Positions 11,511 to 22,832 of a stretch of 64,000 nt of DNA are shown piece by piece (the stretch's first letter is position 1; the number at the start of each line of letters is the position of its first letter). Under the pieces are notes generated by a model. That model was not told the DNA's origin. It saw nothing but the letters and a program-made list of their open reading frames with translations, and did no database searches. Source of the DNA: Lineus longissimus (taxonomy: Eukaryota > Nemertea > Pilidiophora > Heteronemertea > Lineidae); contig NC_088325.1 of the NCBI RefSeq assembly GCF_910592395.1, positions 3,873,501-3,937,500 on the forward strand, given 5' to 3'. The position numbers and the translations under genes were made by a program.

Positions 11511-13546
11511 ATCAAAGAAAGGGGTTACGGTCTGCGTTTTACAGTTCATGAAATGTCGATATCTCTACAGCGTTCTGCGCCTGTATACAATTTCTTAGAA
11601 GCTTTCTAATTGTATGTTAGAGATATAGCCATTCTGAGGATTCCATCGCAATTACAAGTTGAGGAAAACAATCTTATTGTGCGTCTTCGCCCCAAGTTTT
11701 CTCGGGTATTAGGACTAACATGTCTAAGGTTTTTGGTCTGTTGAATTCACAATATTTTTTCGGGTCTTATTTCCTCGTTTTATACGCACCCAAGCATTTT
11801 TAATGGTTTGACTGACGTTTTAAACTGTATTTGTAGCTTATTTCTCTCTCCTCGGTAGCACTATCAGAAATGCATGATATATTTCAAGTTTTTTTTCCCA
11901 TTCTCAGTGCTTATTGCATTCGATGATTCAAACTATACTATTTCTATATATATATATGCGATCAAAACCTGACAGAAAAGCTCATGATATGTGTATTTGG
12001 CAGTATCGTATGATTGTCAATTTTGCCACGAGAAACGACCCACTCTTGGCATATTATATAAATATTGCCCGCCACGGAGTGTAACATGCCGAATGTCGTC
12101 ACACCGGGAGACATGACAAAAAGTCCACCGGCTGGAGCGGGCAAATTTGCGAATACCTCACGGTCACGTGACGCGTATCAGCCAATCATATTCACGGAAT
12201 CTCACTTGAGGTATGAGATTGTGAAATATCACCGTTTTGTTATATGTTTTGTAATACGTTTTGTAGTGGAGGATTTAGGGCGATACTAAATCATGCACGC
12301 ATGTAAGCAGACTGTGCAACGTCATTTGCTGGCTCGGTAGTGTTGGCTGATTGGTCAGTTATGTGAGGAACAGTACCATCGTCAAATCCGGGACCGAAGT
12401 TCTTGAGTGCGGTATTTGTAATTAGGCCTAGGCTCACAATGTGGAGTTGTTGAGTTGTTCAGCAGGCTACTTCTTGATTGAGTGAGTCACCAGGGGCGGG
12501 GTGAGTCACTGCAAAATCATTCATCATGTGACATGTCACTTCAAGGAAGTTTAATAATCTAGTACATGGTCATACACCAGGCGGAGAAAGTCACAGATAG
12601 CAAAAAAACCTTAAATTTGGGCGGCAACGAACAAAGGAACATGTGGTATGAGACCACGTGGTTTCTTAGCACAGTTCACATGCTGCTTGTTTGCTTGGAC
12701 TTTCGGGATTACTCTAAGTTGTTTGTTTTGGCTGGCAGTGGCTTTCTCCACCTATAATCACTCACGGCTCTGGCACGTCAGGGGCTCATGTCATGGTCTA
12801 TATACTGATATTCGAGAATGAAGTATTAGTGAACTCACCTCCACATCAAGGCCACACGCTGCTTTTTCGAGCCAGCGCGACAATGTGGGAATCGTGGGCG
12901 ATTTGTTATATCCTCCATCATGTCATGAACTGATCGGAAGGTGATGATCATGTGACGTCATAAGTTCTAAACGCGGGAAATATGAATAATGCTCATTCGT
13001 GGACTTATGCGGGGCGAGATTAGATTGGAAGAACTGTCATTTGGGGGGGGGGGGGGGGGGGGGGTTCCTGGGGGTCATGTGGAGTTAGCGCTCAAATGTT
13101 TTCTTGCCGGGTCGGGTATTTTTACAAACAGGTTTGACACCCAAATATAGATTTACTCCTGGGTCGTTTCCTTGGAGCATTTGTTTAGCAACATAGGGGG
13201 CCCTTCTGAGCCTGAGGGTTAGGAATTTATAACATATATTGCACAATTAAATATGAATTCTACTTTCTTAGCTTGAGGCTTCGTTTGGCCATGGACTCAT
13301 ACTGCATGGTAATAAACAATGATATGCAGGCCTATGCATTGTACTTGGCCGCCGTGGCTTCCTACTGGCATGACTGGAGATTAACAATTAATAGCATGGG
13401 TGAAGCTAGTGGGGGCCAGGGTGGGGGGCAGGGGGACAAATGTCCTCCCCCAGAAGTCACTAATAGGCCTACCGGTAGGCCTACCACGGTTAGGTGCCAA
13501 TTTCGATATATGGCCGGCCTATAATTGTCTCCGTTTCTTCGGCCAG
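11511..13546. other. Non-coding stretch with a G22 run
   Basis: No convincing exon or RNA was found. A run of 22 G lies at 13043-13064. A weak open stretch near 13273-13500 (acceptor-like TTTCTTAG at 13263-13270) could hold an upstream exon of the gene ending at 13708, but its phase and donor could not be fixed. Confidence 0.35.
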
Positions 13547-13708
13547 GCCAGCGGTGAAGGAATCCATCTCCAGCCACATGTGCAGTTAACTTGGACAGAG
13601 TTTTTTCTTCTACCTGGCACGAATTTTAGCTTCAAGGAAAGTCGTTTTAGCGTCTCATTCGAAGGGCGACGGCGCAGTTCAGTGTCCGTCTTACTCAAGG
13701 ACATTTAG
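13547..13708 (+). CDS. Terminal exon, tentative FGF-like/beta-trefoil gene piece
   Basis: A good acceptor (TTTCTTCGGCCAG) precedes 53 codons and a TAG. The encoded run LTWTEFFLLPGTNFSFKES followed by a basic Gly-Arg-Arg turn and SVSVLL matches the spacing of the last exon of the 2381-5170 gene (VWFKPGESFYINVE). Upstream exons were not identified, so this could be a broken copy. A second possible acceptor lies 4 bases downstream (13551). Function unknown; the family link is inference. Confidence 0.35.
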   Translation, partial: ASGEGIHLQPHVQLTWTEFFLLPGTNFSFKESRFSVSFEGRRRSSVSVLLKDI

Positions 13709-13809
13709 ACGAAACAGCATTATTCTTCTGAGTGTCGAACTCAGCCCCGTAATATGAACCCAGTGCTCTGAATATATTGCCACTCGTGATTTCCCCATTG
13801 CTGTTCCAG

Positions 13810-14084
13810 GTTGTGTCCATTTCTTGAGCGTGCGTGGTAGATACTATGGTTGTGCCGATCTCCACAGCGATGGAATGTCAACAGTGGAAGTACGCCATCT
13901 TATAAATGGTAGTTTTGCTGTAGCTCTGACCATGAAATCAGGGAACGGGAGCAGCGTGAACTACTTTTTTGATCTATACGTTTACACCAAGGCAGGTTTT
14001 TTAAAGTCTCACATTAAGTTTTCTGTCTCAGGCACAAAATCTCCGCGCTCTGGAGTCGGAAGAAGAAGAAGATGTAAGGTCTAA
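13810..14084 (+). CDS. Exon (terminal?) of a tentative FGF-like gene with basic tail
   Basis: The acceptor CTGTTCCAG opens an exon entered in phase 1. It encodes VHFLSVRGRYYGCADLHSDG followed by VEVRHLINGSFAVAL, which resembles the FGF N-terminal strands (FLxIxxDGxVDG...KLQLxxxxxGVVxI). It ends in a basic run (GVGRRRRCKV) and TAA. A canonical AATAAA at 14142-14147 supports a transcript end here. The alternative is that a weak donor near 14078 (AAG|GTCTAA, phase 0) joins it to the phase-0 exon at 14294, making one gene with the next entry. Confidence 0.4.
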
Positions 14085-14141
14085 ATATATTTTCGTTGTG
14101 GGCAGCGTAAAGCCGCTGAGTTTGAGTTATGTACTTGGAAC

Positions 14142-14147
14142 AATAAA
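14142..14147 (+). promoter_or_regulatory. Polyadenylation signal AATAAA
   Basis: A canonical hexamer lies 58 bases after the TAA at 14082-14084 and is followed by a T/GT-rich stretch (14170-14190), as expected for a cleavage site. Confidence 0.45.
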
Positions 14148-14293
14148 CAACATAGGTTTCGTAAGTTAGCTTTGCTTTATTTTTTCTCACTGTTAAGCGC
14201 ATGCGCTAATATTCGGGAGATAGGTGCATCCTGAATGTTAGCGCATTGCGCGTAAATACTCATTAATACGGTATGCGGTTTTTATTACTGCAG

Positions 14294-16124
14294 TTTGACG
14301 GGCGCTTGGATGAGGATAACCCTCCGTACAGCTTCAAGCGTATCGGGTGCCTAAACGAAGGCAGAGAAGTGTTTGCCAGTGACAAGATACCTATCTGGTC
14401 TGTCAGTGACAAGGGTTACATCGTTGCTGTCATCACGGGAATGAGAAATAGTGGGGTAAGCCAAAGTAATAGTCAATAAATCAGTTAAAAAAATTTGGAA
14501 AAAACCCTCCGTCATGTCCGTACTTCACGCGTGTATAGCTAGGGAGATTTCACAAAGCCGCCGAAACGCAAACGCGAACGCCGCCTATTCCATTGTTCGA
14601 GACATATTTATCGGGAAGTCAAACAATTGGATGGGCGTTCACGTTGGAGTCTCGCCGTTTTTTTTGAAAACACCCTAATGGCACGCATTGCAGGGAGGTA
14701 TTTAGCAGTGTCAAGCTACCCAGTATTTGATCTGTCACAGACAGTTAGTTCATAGGCTGTCATAACCGGGATTAGATATACAAGTAGTTGGGTAGGTCTG
14801 AATCCGTGTAGCTGTGACTTGTCCCGTCCTTTGTCCTATCATTACTGAGCACTTGTCAAAAACTATGTCGTATTCCATTTCAAAACATACCAATTACACA
14901 TGTAAAAAAAGCCAAAATTGATAGCGCTGTCCGAAACAACTTCCTAATTAACAGGAAACAATCATTCCATGAATGAAAAATATACAATTCCAATCCGCTC
15001 CAGTCCAGTGTTTTCGCGATCAAGTGTTTTTGAATACCCCGTCTGGAGAATATGCGTCTCAACACATTTATACGTGATGGTTATCCCCGAACATCTCAAT
15101 CCATATTCCAGGTATATCTTTTGGATAGCAGAAATCTCGGCACAACCGTATTGGATGTCTCGAGCCTTGAAAATCTTAATCCCTACTGGAAGAATCAGAT
15201 CTGGAAGAACTTCAGCCCGCAGTCAGTGGCGTGGCACTGGAACAGTCATTGGGTTCTGGTGGCCGGGCGGGATCTCTCAGAGCAGAACGGCGTCGTGCAC
15301 AGCATGTACGCACTTGGAATATCTTTCAAGTGTCCCGGGAAGGAACAGGTAGGATTCTGCTTTGCCTACCACTATTTTTTACGAGGAAATGATATCATCA
15401 CGGTGTACTGTTTTGGCCTTCCGCCACAATGAATAAGTCGGTTTGGCTACCCTTGCGAAGAGCTACGGACGACGAACTACGAAGTATGCAAGAAAACGTT
15501 CTATCGGCGATTTTCTTGTACATTTTTCCAAATTCTTCCTCCAGCTAAGCATAAAAGATGATTCATGAGTGTCGCAACCAGTAAAATCGTTTTTCCTTCT
15601 GTAAGTTTCTTTAGAAGATACGCCTTTCTTGATAAGTAGATGCATGTAGTTTGTTCTGGTTGTGCACTAGAACATTTCATGAGTTGAGACTAACTGGTTG
15701 CTCAAAACAAATTTTGTCATTAACTTGCCGTTATCTCCTTCAGTTCAGCCCTAAGACTCAATGCCAAGTTAAGTAAAAGCCAGCGTTAGTGACAATTTGA
15801 AGAACCGGGTGAATTTGCATAGGGGCTAGTGTAATCTATAACAGATTTTTTCGCTCTCTTTTGAAGGTTATGTGGATGAACACTGTCGGAGGTACAACAT
15901 GCCACAGCTACCGCATCAGCGGTCCCCGGAATGGTTTCTTGGTGTGGTTTGCCCTCGGGAGAGGCAGCAAGAAACGCGATTACAAGTCCGTGGTTGCTCT
16001 CTGCCGCAACGATGGAGACAAGGGAGAGATCCTGCCGGAATTTAATATGTTCAGGCTGACTTTGAAGAAGAAACGACATCGAAGGAAGAAGAAGAAAAAT
16101 GCCGACAAGCGGCCGTCCATTTAG
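14294..16124 (+). CDS. Three-exon gene (5' end uncertain), tentative FGF-like/beta-trefoil with basic C-terminus
   Basis: Exons 14294-14455, 15112-15348 and 15867-16124 all join in phase 0. They have good acceptors (TTACTGCAG, CATATTCCAG) and donors (GTAAGC, GTAGGA); the last acceptor (TTTTGAAG) is weaker. Exon 1 ends IPIWSVSDKGYIVAVI and exon 2 has QSVAWHWNSHWVLVAGRD before an FKC step. Exon 3 has CHSYRISGPRNGFLVWFALG, then a basic turn, ending in LTLKKKRHRRKKKK. The exon 2 to exon 3 transition and the WFALGRGSKK stretch match the FGF exon 3 layout (ECxF...WYVALxxxGxxKxG). The Lys/Arg tail could bind heparan sulfate or be a nuclear signal. An in-frame ATG lies at 14273 but gives no clear signal peptide, so an upstream exon (perhaps 13810-14084) is likely. 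Confidence 0.5.
14556..14665. repeat. Short palindromic repeat related to 57666-57750
   Basis: The arms read roughly ACGCAAACGC...CCATTGTTCGA and CAATTGGATGGGCGTTCACG. The same arrangement, with similar arms, occurs at 57666-57750. It is probably a small non-autonomous element, and it lies inside the intron between exons 1 and 2 of the preceding gene. Confidence 0.55.
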
Positions 16125-16324
16125 CACGCACGCACAATCTTCCGATTGTAGCGTACGCCTACCCTCTCACGCATGCGTCTGCTGGAGACGAGACCACCAG
16201 CTGCTTACGCACGCAAAGAAGGTCTTTAGTCGATACTGGTGCACGCTGTCAATTGAGAACACTCTTTAATATATCAGTAAAAACAAGTAATTTGGTAGCT
16301 CCTTTTGCATCAACTGTGATTTTT

Positions 16325-16330
16325 TTTATT
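16325..16330 (-). promoter_or_regulatory. Polyadenylation signal AATAAA (minus strand)
   Basis: TTTATT on the plus strand reads AATAAA on the minus strand, 33 bases beyond the TAG at 16363-16365 of the minus-strand gene. The convergent plus-strand gene stops at 16124, so the two 3' ends are only a few hundred bases apart. Confidence 0.5.
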
Positions 16331-16362
16331 GCGAAATTTTGCTAGATGCCAATACTTGTTTG

Positions 16363-18629
16363 CTACTTTGGAGGCCACTGTTTACTATGTCCCTCTGTCT
16401 TTGACTTCGTGGTCTGCCTGCGGACCTGCGTTGCGACTGGGGTGTCCGTCACTCTGCGTTTCCCAGCTGAGTCAATCGACCCATCTTTCCCTGCTGTTTC
16501 TGCTAATTGCTCCGTTTTGCTTTTGAAAGACAATCTAGGATTTTTGAGCATTTCATTTGATGCTCCCTGTTGTTCAGGTTCCGTTGGAGTTTTGAGTCGT
16601 AACATTTTCTTAACAACCGCGGCAAAGTGCCTTTTCGTGCTTTTGGTTGCTGGCTCGGATGGTCCGTCAGTTGCCGTAGATGGTTGACCTGCTGTAGCTG
16701 GTATGTTCTCCCTATCCAGCCTTGGCTTCCTCGAGTCAACCGATCCATCGTTCTCTACCGCTTCTGCTAGTTTTTCCTTTTTGCTTCTGTGAAATACTTT
16801 GGGCTTTTCGAGCATTCTATTAGATGCCGCTTGATGTGCACACTCTAAAACTCCCTCCGCCTTCGTGGAATGCCTCCGGTCCTTCGTTGTGGCGTGGGTG
16901 GCCGTCCCTGTGCGTTTCCTTTGGCACGCCGACCCCTCGTTCTTTGCCACTGCTTGCGCCGCTGATTGTCTCTTTTTCCTTTTGTTAGATTCTGTGAGCT
17001 TTTCGAGCTTTCCATTAGATGCCGCCCATTGTGCACTTTTTAAAACTCCCTCCGTCTCCGTGGATTGCCTCCGGTCATTCGACGGGACTTGGGAGTCCGC
17101 CCCTGTGCGTTTCCTTTGGTTCGCTGACCCCTCGTTCTTTAGTACTGCTTGCGTTAATAATTCCTCCTCTTTGGGTTTGTGAGACACTGCGGGCTTTTCG
17201 AGCATTTCATTAGATGCCGGCCGTTGTTCACGTACTGTATGACCCTCTGCTTTCGTGAATTGCCTCCGGTCCTTCGTCGGGACTTGGGTGTATGTCGCTG
17301 TGCGCCTCTCTTGGTCCACCGACTCCACGCTCTTTGCTACTGCTTGCGCTGTTGATCGCCACTTTTTGCGTGTGTGTGACACTGTGGGATTTTCGGGCAC
17401 TTCATTTGATGCCGTTTGTTGTTCAAGTTCTTTTAGACACTCTGTTCCGGTGGATTGCCGCCGGTCCTTCATTGGCACCGTCCCTGTGCGCCGCTTCCTT
17501 GAGTCAACCGACCCCTCGTTCCCTACTGCTTCTGCTAAATGCTCCTCTTTGCGTTTGTGAGATACTGTGGGCTTTTCGAGCATTTCAGTTGATTCCGCCT
17601 GCTCTTCACGTCGCGCTTGATATTTGAGTCGGAACACTTTCGACACCACCGTGGCGAGATGCCCTTTCGTGCTTATGCTTGCTGGCTCGGATGGTCTATC
17701 AGTTGCCGAAGATGGTTGTCCTGCTATATCTGGTATGTTGCCCCTTTCCTGCCTTGGCTCCTCTTTATCATTTCCCTCAGTAATGCGTTGCAGTACAACT
17801 TGCATCAATCTCTTAAGTTTTGTTGGTTGTTGCTTTTTGCTCGCCCCTGGTACTGCTGACCCTCCTGGTCTTTCCGTTCCTCCAGCCGTTGCAGATTTGT
17901 CATTCCTCGCCTTTGGCTGCCCTTGACTGCCTCCTGCATTCATTAATCCTTGAGAACTAGTGTGGTTACGCACCTGCAATTGACCAATCAGCTTCAGAAC
18001 AATCTGAATTTAAAACAGTTCAATACGGAGTCTGCAAACGAGGTTGTATTGGTAAATACACATGGCCCCGCATCACTAATCGACCAATTAGCATCAATGC
18101 ATGGTCACACTCCCAAGTAGGGCTGCTATCTGTGCAATCAGAATGTAGTTCCTCTGATATCATGACCTCAGCTGTTTCTGCTAAACATTATGATTGACTT
18201 TGAGCCTGATGTTTGCCGGCGTAGCTTTTGGGATCAAATTAACCATCTCAAAAGATATGCTAATAATTTTTTTGTGGTTCGTAGCCACAGGATCATTTTG
18301 GCGGCATTCGCTCCTGTACACTTGCGCGTACTGTTAAATCGAGCCAGATCACCCCCAGTGGCAAAGCGATAGAATTCTCAAATATATCCTTCAAGGAGCA
18401 TAATAAAATGGCTCTTTTTATGCAGTCTTATGGAACTTCGGTCATCTCTTAGAGCTCTTCGATCAAAAGCGACATATTTGTGAGACACTTTTTGAAATTT
18501 TTAGGCCAAAATACAAAAATTAGACGAAACTACCTGTAAGTTGAAGTTTAATTGAGATTCTATCGAACCCTCAATTGGTGGGTGAGATAGAATCATGGTC
18601 AAAAACACATTTTTGGCGACCTCTGGGAG

Positions 18630-18660
<31 letters not shown>

Positions 18661-19218
18661 CATATACGTACATCCCTGAACAAGTGCGTGACCTCTTTTT
18701 TATATCCGTCTATTTTCTCCTTACCTTCTCTTGAAAGGTGGCTGACAGACCTTCATATTCATCCCGCGGATTGATGACAATCTGGTCGAAGAAACGCTTA
18801 AGCATGACGACACAGTCATTCCAGGTGCAAACAATCGCATGGTGCTTAAAATACGCATAACCAAGACGGTGGCCGTCCTCCTCAGACACCAACTTCCGGT
18901 CTTGCGCACGCCGTACAATCCACTGCCAATTATAGGTGGCGCCAAATGGTAGCCTAGCAACTGCGCCCCACCATCCATGAGCGACCTCTTTTGCCTCGAG
19001 TGCACGGTTAGCATGACTGTCTCCAAAGCTGGGGTGATTGCCGCGCAGCAGGACCACTTTACCCCTGAGGTGAGGCTTGTAGACGAAGAAACATATTGTG
19101 GTCTGCCTGCTGACCAGCATTTGTTTTGCCGATTTCTGCAGAATGAGATGCGCGACTCCGAGTTTGTCGAGCCATTTCAAGAAGCTATCCTTGTCATCTT
19201 TACCAGGTTTCGTTTTGT
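16363..19218 (-). CDS. Minus-strand gene: unrecognised N-terminal domain joined to a 65-residue repeat array (5' end missing)
   Basis: Two exons, 18725-19218 (acceptor TTTCAG, donor AAG|GTAAGG) and 16363-17973 (acceptor TTGCAG), join in phase 0. The first exon is entered in phase 1, so at least one upstream exon is missing. It encodes about 165 aa of a globular-looking domain I cannot name (GNHPSFGDSHANRAL, VARLPFGATYNWQWIVRRAQ, YAYFKHHAIVCTWNDC). A distant similarity to LRAT-type folds crossed my mind but the catalytic NCEHF motif is absent. The second exon (536 aa) is basic, low-complexity and probably disordered. Repeats of 65 aa carry (N)EMLEKPxVSHK and DRRQST; counted from its first codons, the DRRQ motifs fall exactly 65 residues apart (near 172, 237, 302, 367). 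A larger block (ENIP..AGQPS.ATD.PSEPA) occurs at both ends of the array. AATAAA follows on the minus strand. Confidence 0.6.
18630..18659. repeat. C30 homopolymer in intron
   Basis: A run of 30 C on the plus strand (G30 on the transcribed minus strand) lies in the intron between the two exons of the minus-strand repeat-protein gene, 66 bases from the donor. On the RNA it would be a G-run that can form quadruplexes. The length may be an assembly approximation. Confidence 0.85.
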
Positions 19219-20342
19219 CTGAAACTTTAAAAACACATTTTTCGAGGTTTTTAATAATCATATTTGTATGGCTTTCCTACTTCTAAAAACAGCATTGCAG
19301 ACAAGCGCAACATTACTCTGTGATGTACGACGAAATAATTACGTGTCTGCTAGTAGATGAAATCAAAACCGTTTATTTTTCACGCTATAGTCTTGTTGTC
19401 AAAGGCACGTGCGAAGACCCCCTCCCGGCGCAGCCAACTTATGTCGGCTGAAATGAATATCTTACTTAGCTACGATAAAAATCGCTTGTCCAGAATTGTA
19501 CATCGACAATTATTAAGAGGTTTGGCATCGGCTCTCTACCTCTTTTTACTGAACTGTTGACTCTTATACTTGCGCGCCCCAAATTGGCGATTTTCGCCGC
19601 TGCGACCGGTGACCACGATTGCACGCTTGCGACTCTCGTTTGCGGAGGTCATTGCAGGTACCTATGACAAGTATCTAAGTAGGCCTTTAGATAACGTTAA
19701 ACGTATTCGTTGCCGAGTCGAAGGCAGTATACGTTTTCCTTCTTCAACCTTTAGAATGGGTTCCCCAGCTAATCGAGAATACTCAAGGCAGGCCTTCCAA
19801 CTCACCTAGCTGCCTGCCCTGGAAAGGGCCTGGGAATTGTGTCCATCACAAGAAAAATAGCCAAAATATGCGGTAATTGGCAATTTTATCGAAATAACAT
19901 GTGTTTACTCATCATCATCATCATCATCATCTTTCGGTTTTTAACCCTTTTCCGTTTATTTCACCGCTTCTTAATTAGAATTTCTCGCGCGAGGTGGCAA
20001 TCACACGCATATAACATAATGTCAATTTTCATTTTGCCTTTTTGGTTCCTCCATTTCTATCATTCCCCTAATTTCTGTTGTTTCAACTCCTTTTGTTTAG
20101 TTCATTTTTTTTTGTTCCTCACTCTAACTCTATATACACTATTCACACCTAAGTCCACTGTAGCTCAAGCACACTCAATACCGGTAGATGGAGGGGTCTC
20201 CCTTAAACCATCTATCCAACCCTCTTTTACTGGTATAGCATATACGACAGTGCTACATGTACTTTGTAAAAATAAAATATCAAGTTTTTTTTCAATTGTC
20301 GCACGAACTCGTGTTTCAACAAAGAAATATAACTAAAATGTG
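19219..20342. other. Non-coding stretch; (ATC)n at about 19910-19930
   Basis: It should contain the missing upstream exon(s) or promoter of the minus-strand repeat-protein gene; none could be fixed. A T-rich segment (19930-20130) gives an open frame with no supporting features. Confidence 0.35.
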
Positions 20343-20431
20343 TCTCTCCGACCGGATTCGAACCAGTGACCTAAGGATTCCAAGATTTTACCCACTACAG
20401 TCCTCCGCTCTACCAACTGAGCTACAGAGAG
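20343..20431 (-). tRNA. tRNA-Tyr-GTA: tRNA-Tyr (anticodon GTA) with a 16-nt intron
   Basis: Read on the minus strand, all cloverleaf parts are present. The acceptor stem CTCTCTG pairs with CGGAGAG (one G-T pair), followed by discriminator A. The D arm is TAGCTCAGTTGGTAGAG (A-box-like), the anticodon loop begins CTGTAG, and the T arm is ACTGG-TTCGAAT-CCGGT (B-box). The segment TGGGTAAAATCTTGGA interrupts the anticodon loop one base 3' of the anticodon, where eukaryotic tRNA-Tyr introns lie. Removing it leaves 73 nt. CCA is not encoded, as expected for a nuclear tRNA. A T-run terminator downstream on the minus strand is not obvious. Confidence 0.93.
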
Positions 20432-21700
20432 ATCGATATATGTGCACTTTACTGTAAGTACATACATGGGTTACCAAAATAGGTCAAGGACTTAAACTTT
20501 TGCTGATACCTGACCACACAGGATATGCACGAGCCAGTCCAGACTGCACTTCAGAACTTTTGTACTGGATATGGTGATGGTATGGTTTACGCATAACTAC
20601 CAATCAGCTGACAAAGCCAGAAAATAAGGCGAATCATCGTCATTTGCTGGCTCTATCAGCTGTTGCTCTTCGAAATAAAGGAGAAATTCAATGGACAACG
20701 CAACTTCAGTGAAAAAAAATTACTTTCGCTTCGGTGTTGCGAAGTACTTTCCAATTTGGGAGACTTACCAAAAAACTTAGTTATAATTATATTATCGCCA
20801 TCACCATGTAATTATTGATTGACGTTCATTCCCAATGAAATATCTGCCATTTAATCCACCTACTTACGAAGTTCAATTTACCAGCACAATTAGATTTTTC
20901 CTATGCTCTAAAACAAAAAATGCTGAACCTAATCGAGCGATATTGGTATCATTCCTCTCCTAGAAAGATTTCTCATCCACTGATATCAATGGTTTAACCT
21001 CCTGGTGGTGGAAGTATCCGGTTGCGTTTTTTCTGGACCAACCTGTATTGTAAAAATTGGTGGTCGTGATTGATAGGTAATTTCTTCAGAGAATGTATAA
21101 AATCCATCAGGCGTTCAAAATTTCTATAATTACCTTGATGTTTAAAAAATACGGGCTAGTGTTTGAATGTTTATGTTTTTCATGTTTTTAATAGAAATAT
21201 TTTATTCGTGCGCGATATTGCTCATTCTACCATTCACGCATTCACGATCAGACATGTCGGTTGAAAGGACGACATGGGTTATCCGACTTGTAATCCGAAG
21301 ATCGGGTGCTCTGTATTTCAAAGCTTTTCATAGAAGTGTAAAATAAATGTGTCGAACGTATTCACTTTTTGAAACTCGCCCTTGTTTCATTCATATCTCC
21401 TTATTTTGGTCTAAGATTGGTCGAAAAACATCACGAGAAGACTTAATCGGTCTGGCTCTTCGATCGCCTTGGTCTCATTGTATACATTGCAGTAAGGTGT
21501 ATCACTCTAGCATGCTGTAATTTAACAGCAGTAGCCACACTGTCCACATTCGTGAAGGATTTCTATTCTATCTAGTGAAGGCAGAATGTTTTGTTTAAGA
21601 TGAGTGGATAGAACATCATCATGGTCAGCCTTACTTATCATACGATTGTAACAAAACAAAGAGGAGAGTTATTTCATCATCAAATCAAATTTTGTTTCCT

Positions 21701-21925
21701 TTATAAAACGTCTGCAAAATAAGTCACATCTGCCTTGAAAGATCTGGTCACACCATTTTTATCTGTTGAGGTAATGCACCATCGCACAAATAAGAACCTG
21801 AATAATTGACAGGTTTCGCAAGCCTTACAAAAAGCCACAACATTCGAAGTACGGGGTGAATGTTCCATGAAGCTAAAACTGTCGCCAAGGTGGGTTTTGA
21901 TTAAAATTACCAAGCCAATATGCAC
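21701..21925 (-). CDS. Terminal exon of a minus-strand tentative FGF-like gene
   Basis: A possible acceptor (GGTATTGGGCCAG) is followed by 74 codons and TAA. The order of elements is VHIGLVILIKTHLGDSFSFM, a CETCQLF step, then RWCITSTDKNGVTRSF and VTYF. This parallels FGF order: GVVxIxGVxxxxYLAMxxDG, then ECxF, then WYVALxxxG and xxFLP. Upstream exons were not found, although the frame stays open a further 159 bases, so the start is uncertain. Low sequence identity means the family call is inference. It has opposite orientation to its neighbours in the putative cluster. Confidence 0.35.
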   Translation of the reverse strand: MHIGLVILIKTHLGDSFSFMEHSPRTSNVVAFCKACETCQLFRFLFVRWCITSTDKNGVTRSFKADVTYFADVL

Positions 21926-22832
21926 CTGGCCCAATACCGGAAAGGGGCGATGGCCAACAAAACTTGACTTAGATGAGGTAAAAGCTCTTAAATATACCCA
22001 GACTTTCTCTTTGGTGAAGACGAGTCCTCGAAAAAATAGCCAAATTTTGAGTGAAAACTGCAAATAGGATATCAAAGCCAGCACGCCGAAACTTTAATAT
22101 GTTAAGACGTAATTTCAAAGCCCTTCGCCGATGGTGTTCATTATCCAGGACAAAAACCGGCGATATATTTTTTACTTTACGTTTATGTAAATGATACTCA
22201 ACGAAACTTATTACCAGATGAAGAAAACGTGAATTGCTGAAAGCTCCAACAACACAGTTTTTCCAACATTATATACTGAATAAAATTATCCTTTTTCAGG
22301 GCAGGCCAGCTCGACGAATTGGAAGGCCTGTTTGACTCTCGGCGAGCTGGATGCGTGCTAAAATACTAGAAAAAGGCGGTAGTTTAATACAAAAATGAAC
22401 TTGCAGTGTTTAGATGTTACCTTTCCTGGCCTTTTGTCGTGAAACGTCGCTTGCTTTGCGAATATCTTGATTATAACCCACAGGAGTTTTGGTTTTGTTT
22501 CCCGTCTCCATCGCTGGTGTTGCTATGAACTACAACGGATGCTGGGAACGTTCCTGGAAATGACGTCATGACGGAGGGGATGCACTTGCACTACGTCATA
22601 CGTGGCATGACGTCATTATTACGCAAAGAGTTTGACCTGCCGAGTGAACCAGCTTGTTCAAAACACAGTATCAAAGTCACAGACTGGGCAAAAAGCTATT
22701 CCTAGTTGATTTCAACTATTATTTCTCAATTGGCTCTGTTAATCTGTTAATTGGTGAAAAGCAAAGGTGAAAATCAGCAAGATTCAGCGAGATTTGGGAA
22801 GTATTGGGTGTATGAAATGCCGCACATTTTAG

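Noticed and set aside
16346-17926. Plus-strand open frames of 60-113 codons
   Set aside because: They are antisense shadows of the repeat-protein exon on the minus strand.
18190-18372. Plus-strand 60-codon frame with FFVVRSHRIILAAFAP
   Set aside because: Hydrophobic pattern slightly like the beta-trefoil pieces, but no splice site or start context supports it, and it lies in an intron of the minus-strand gene.
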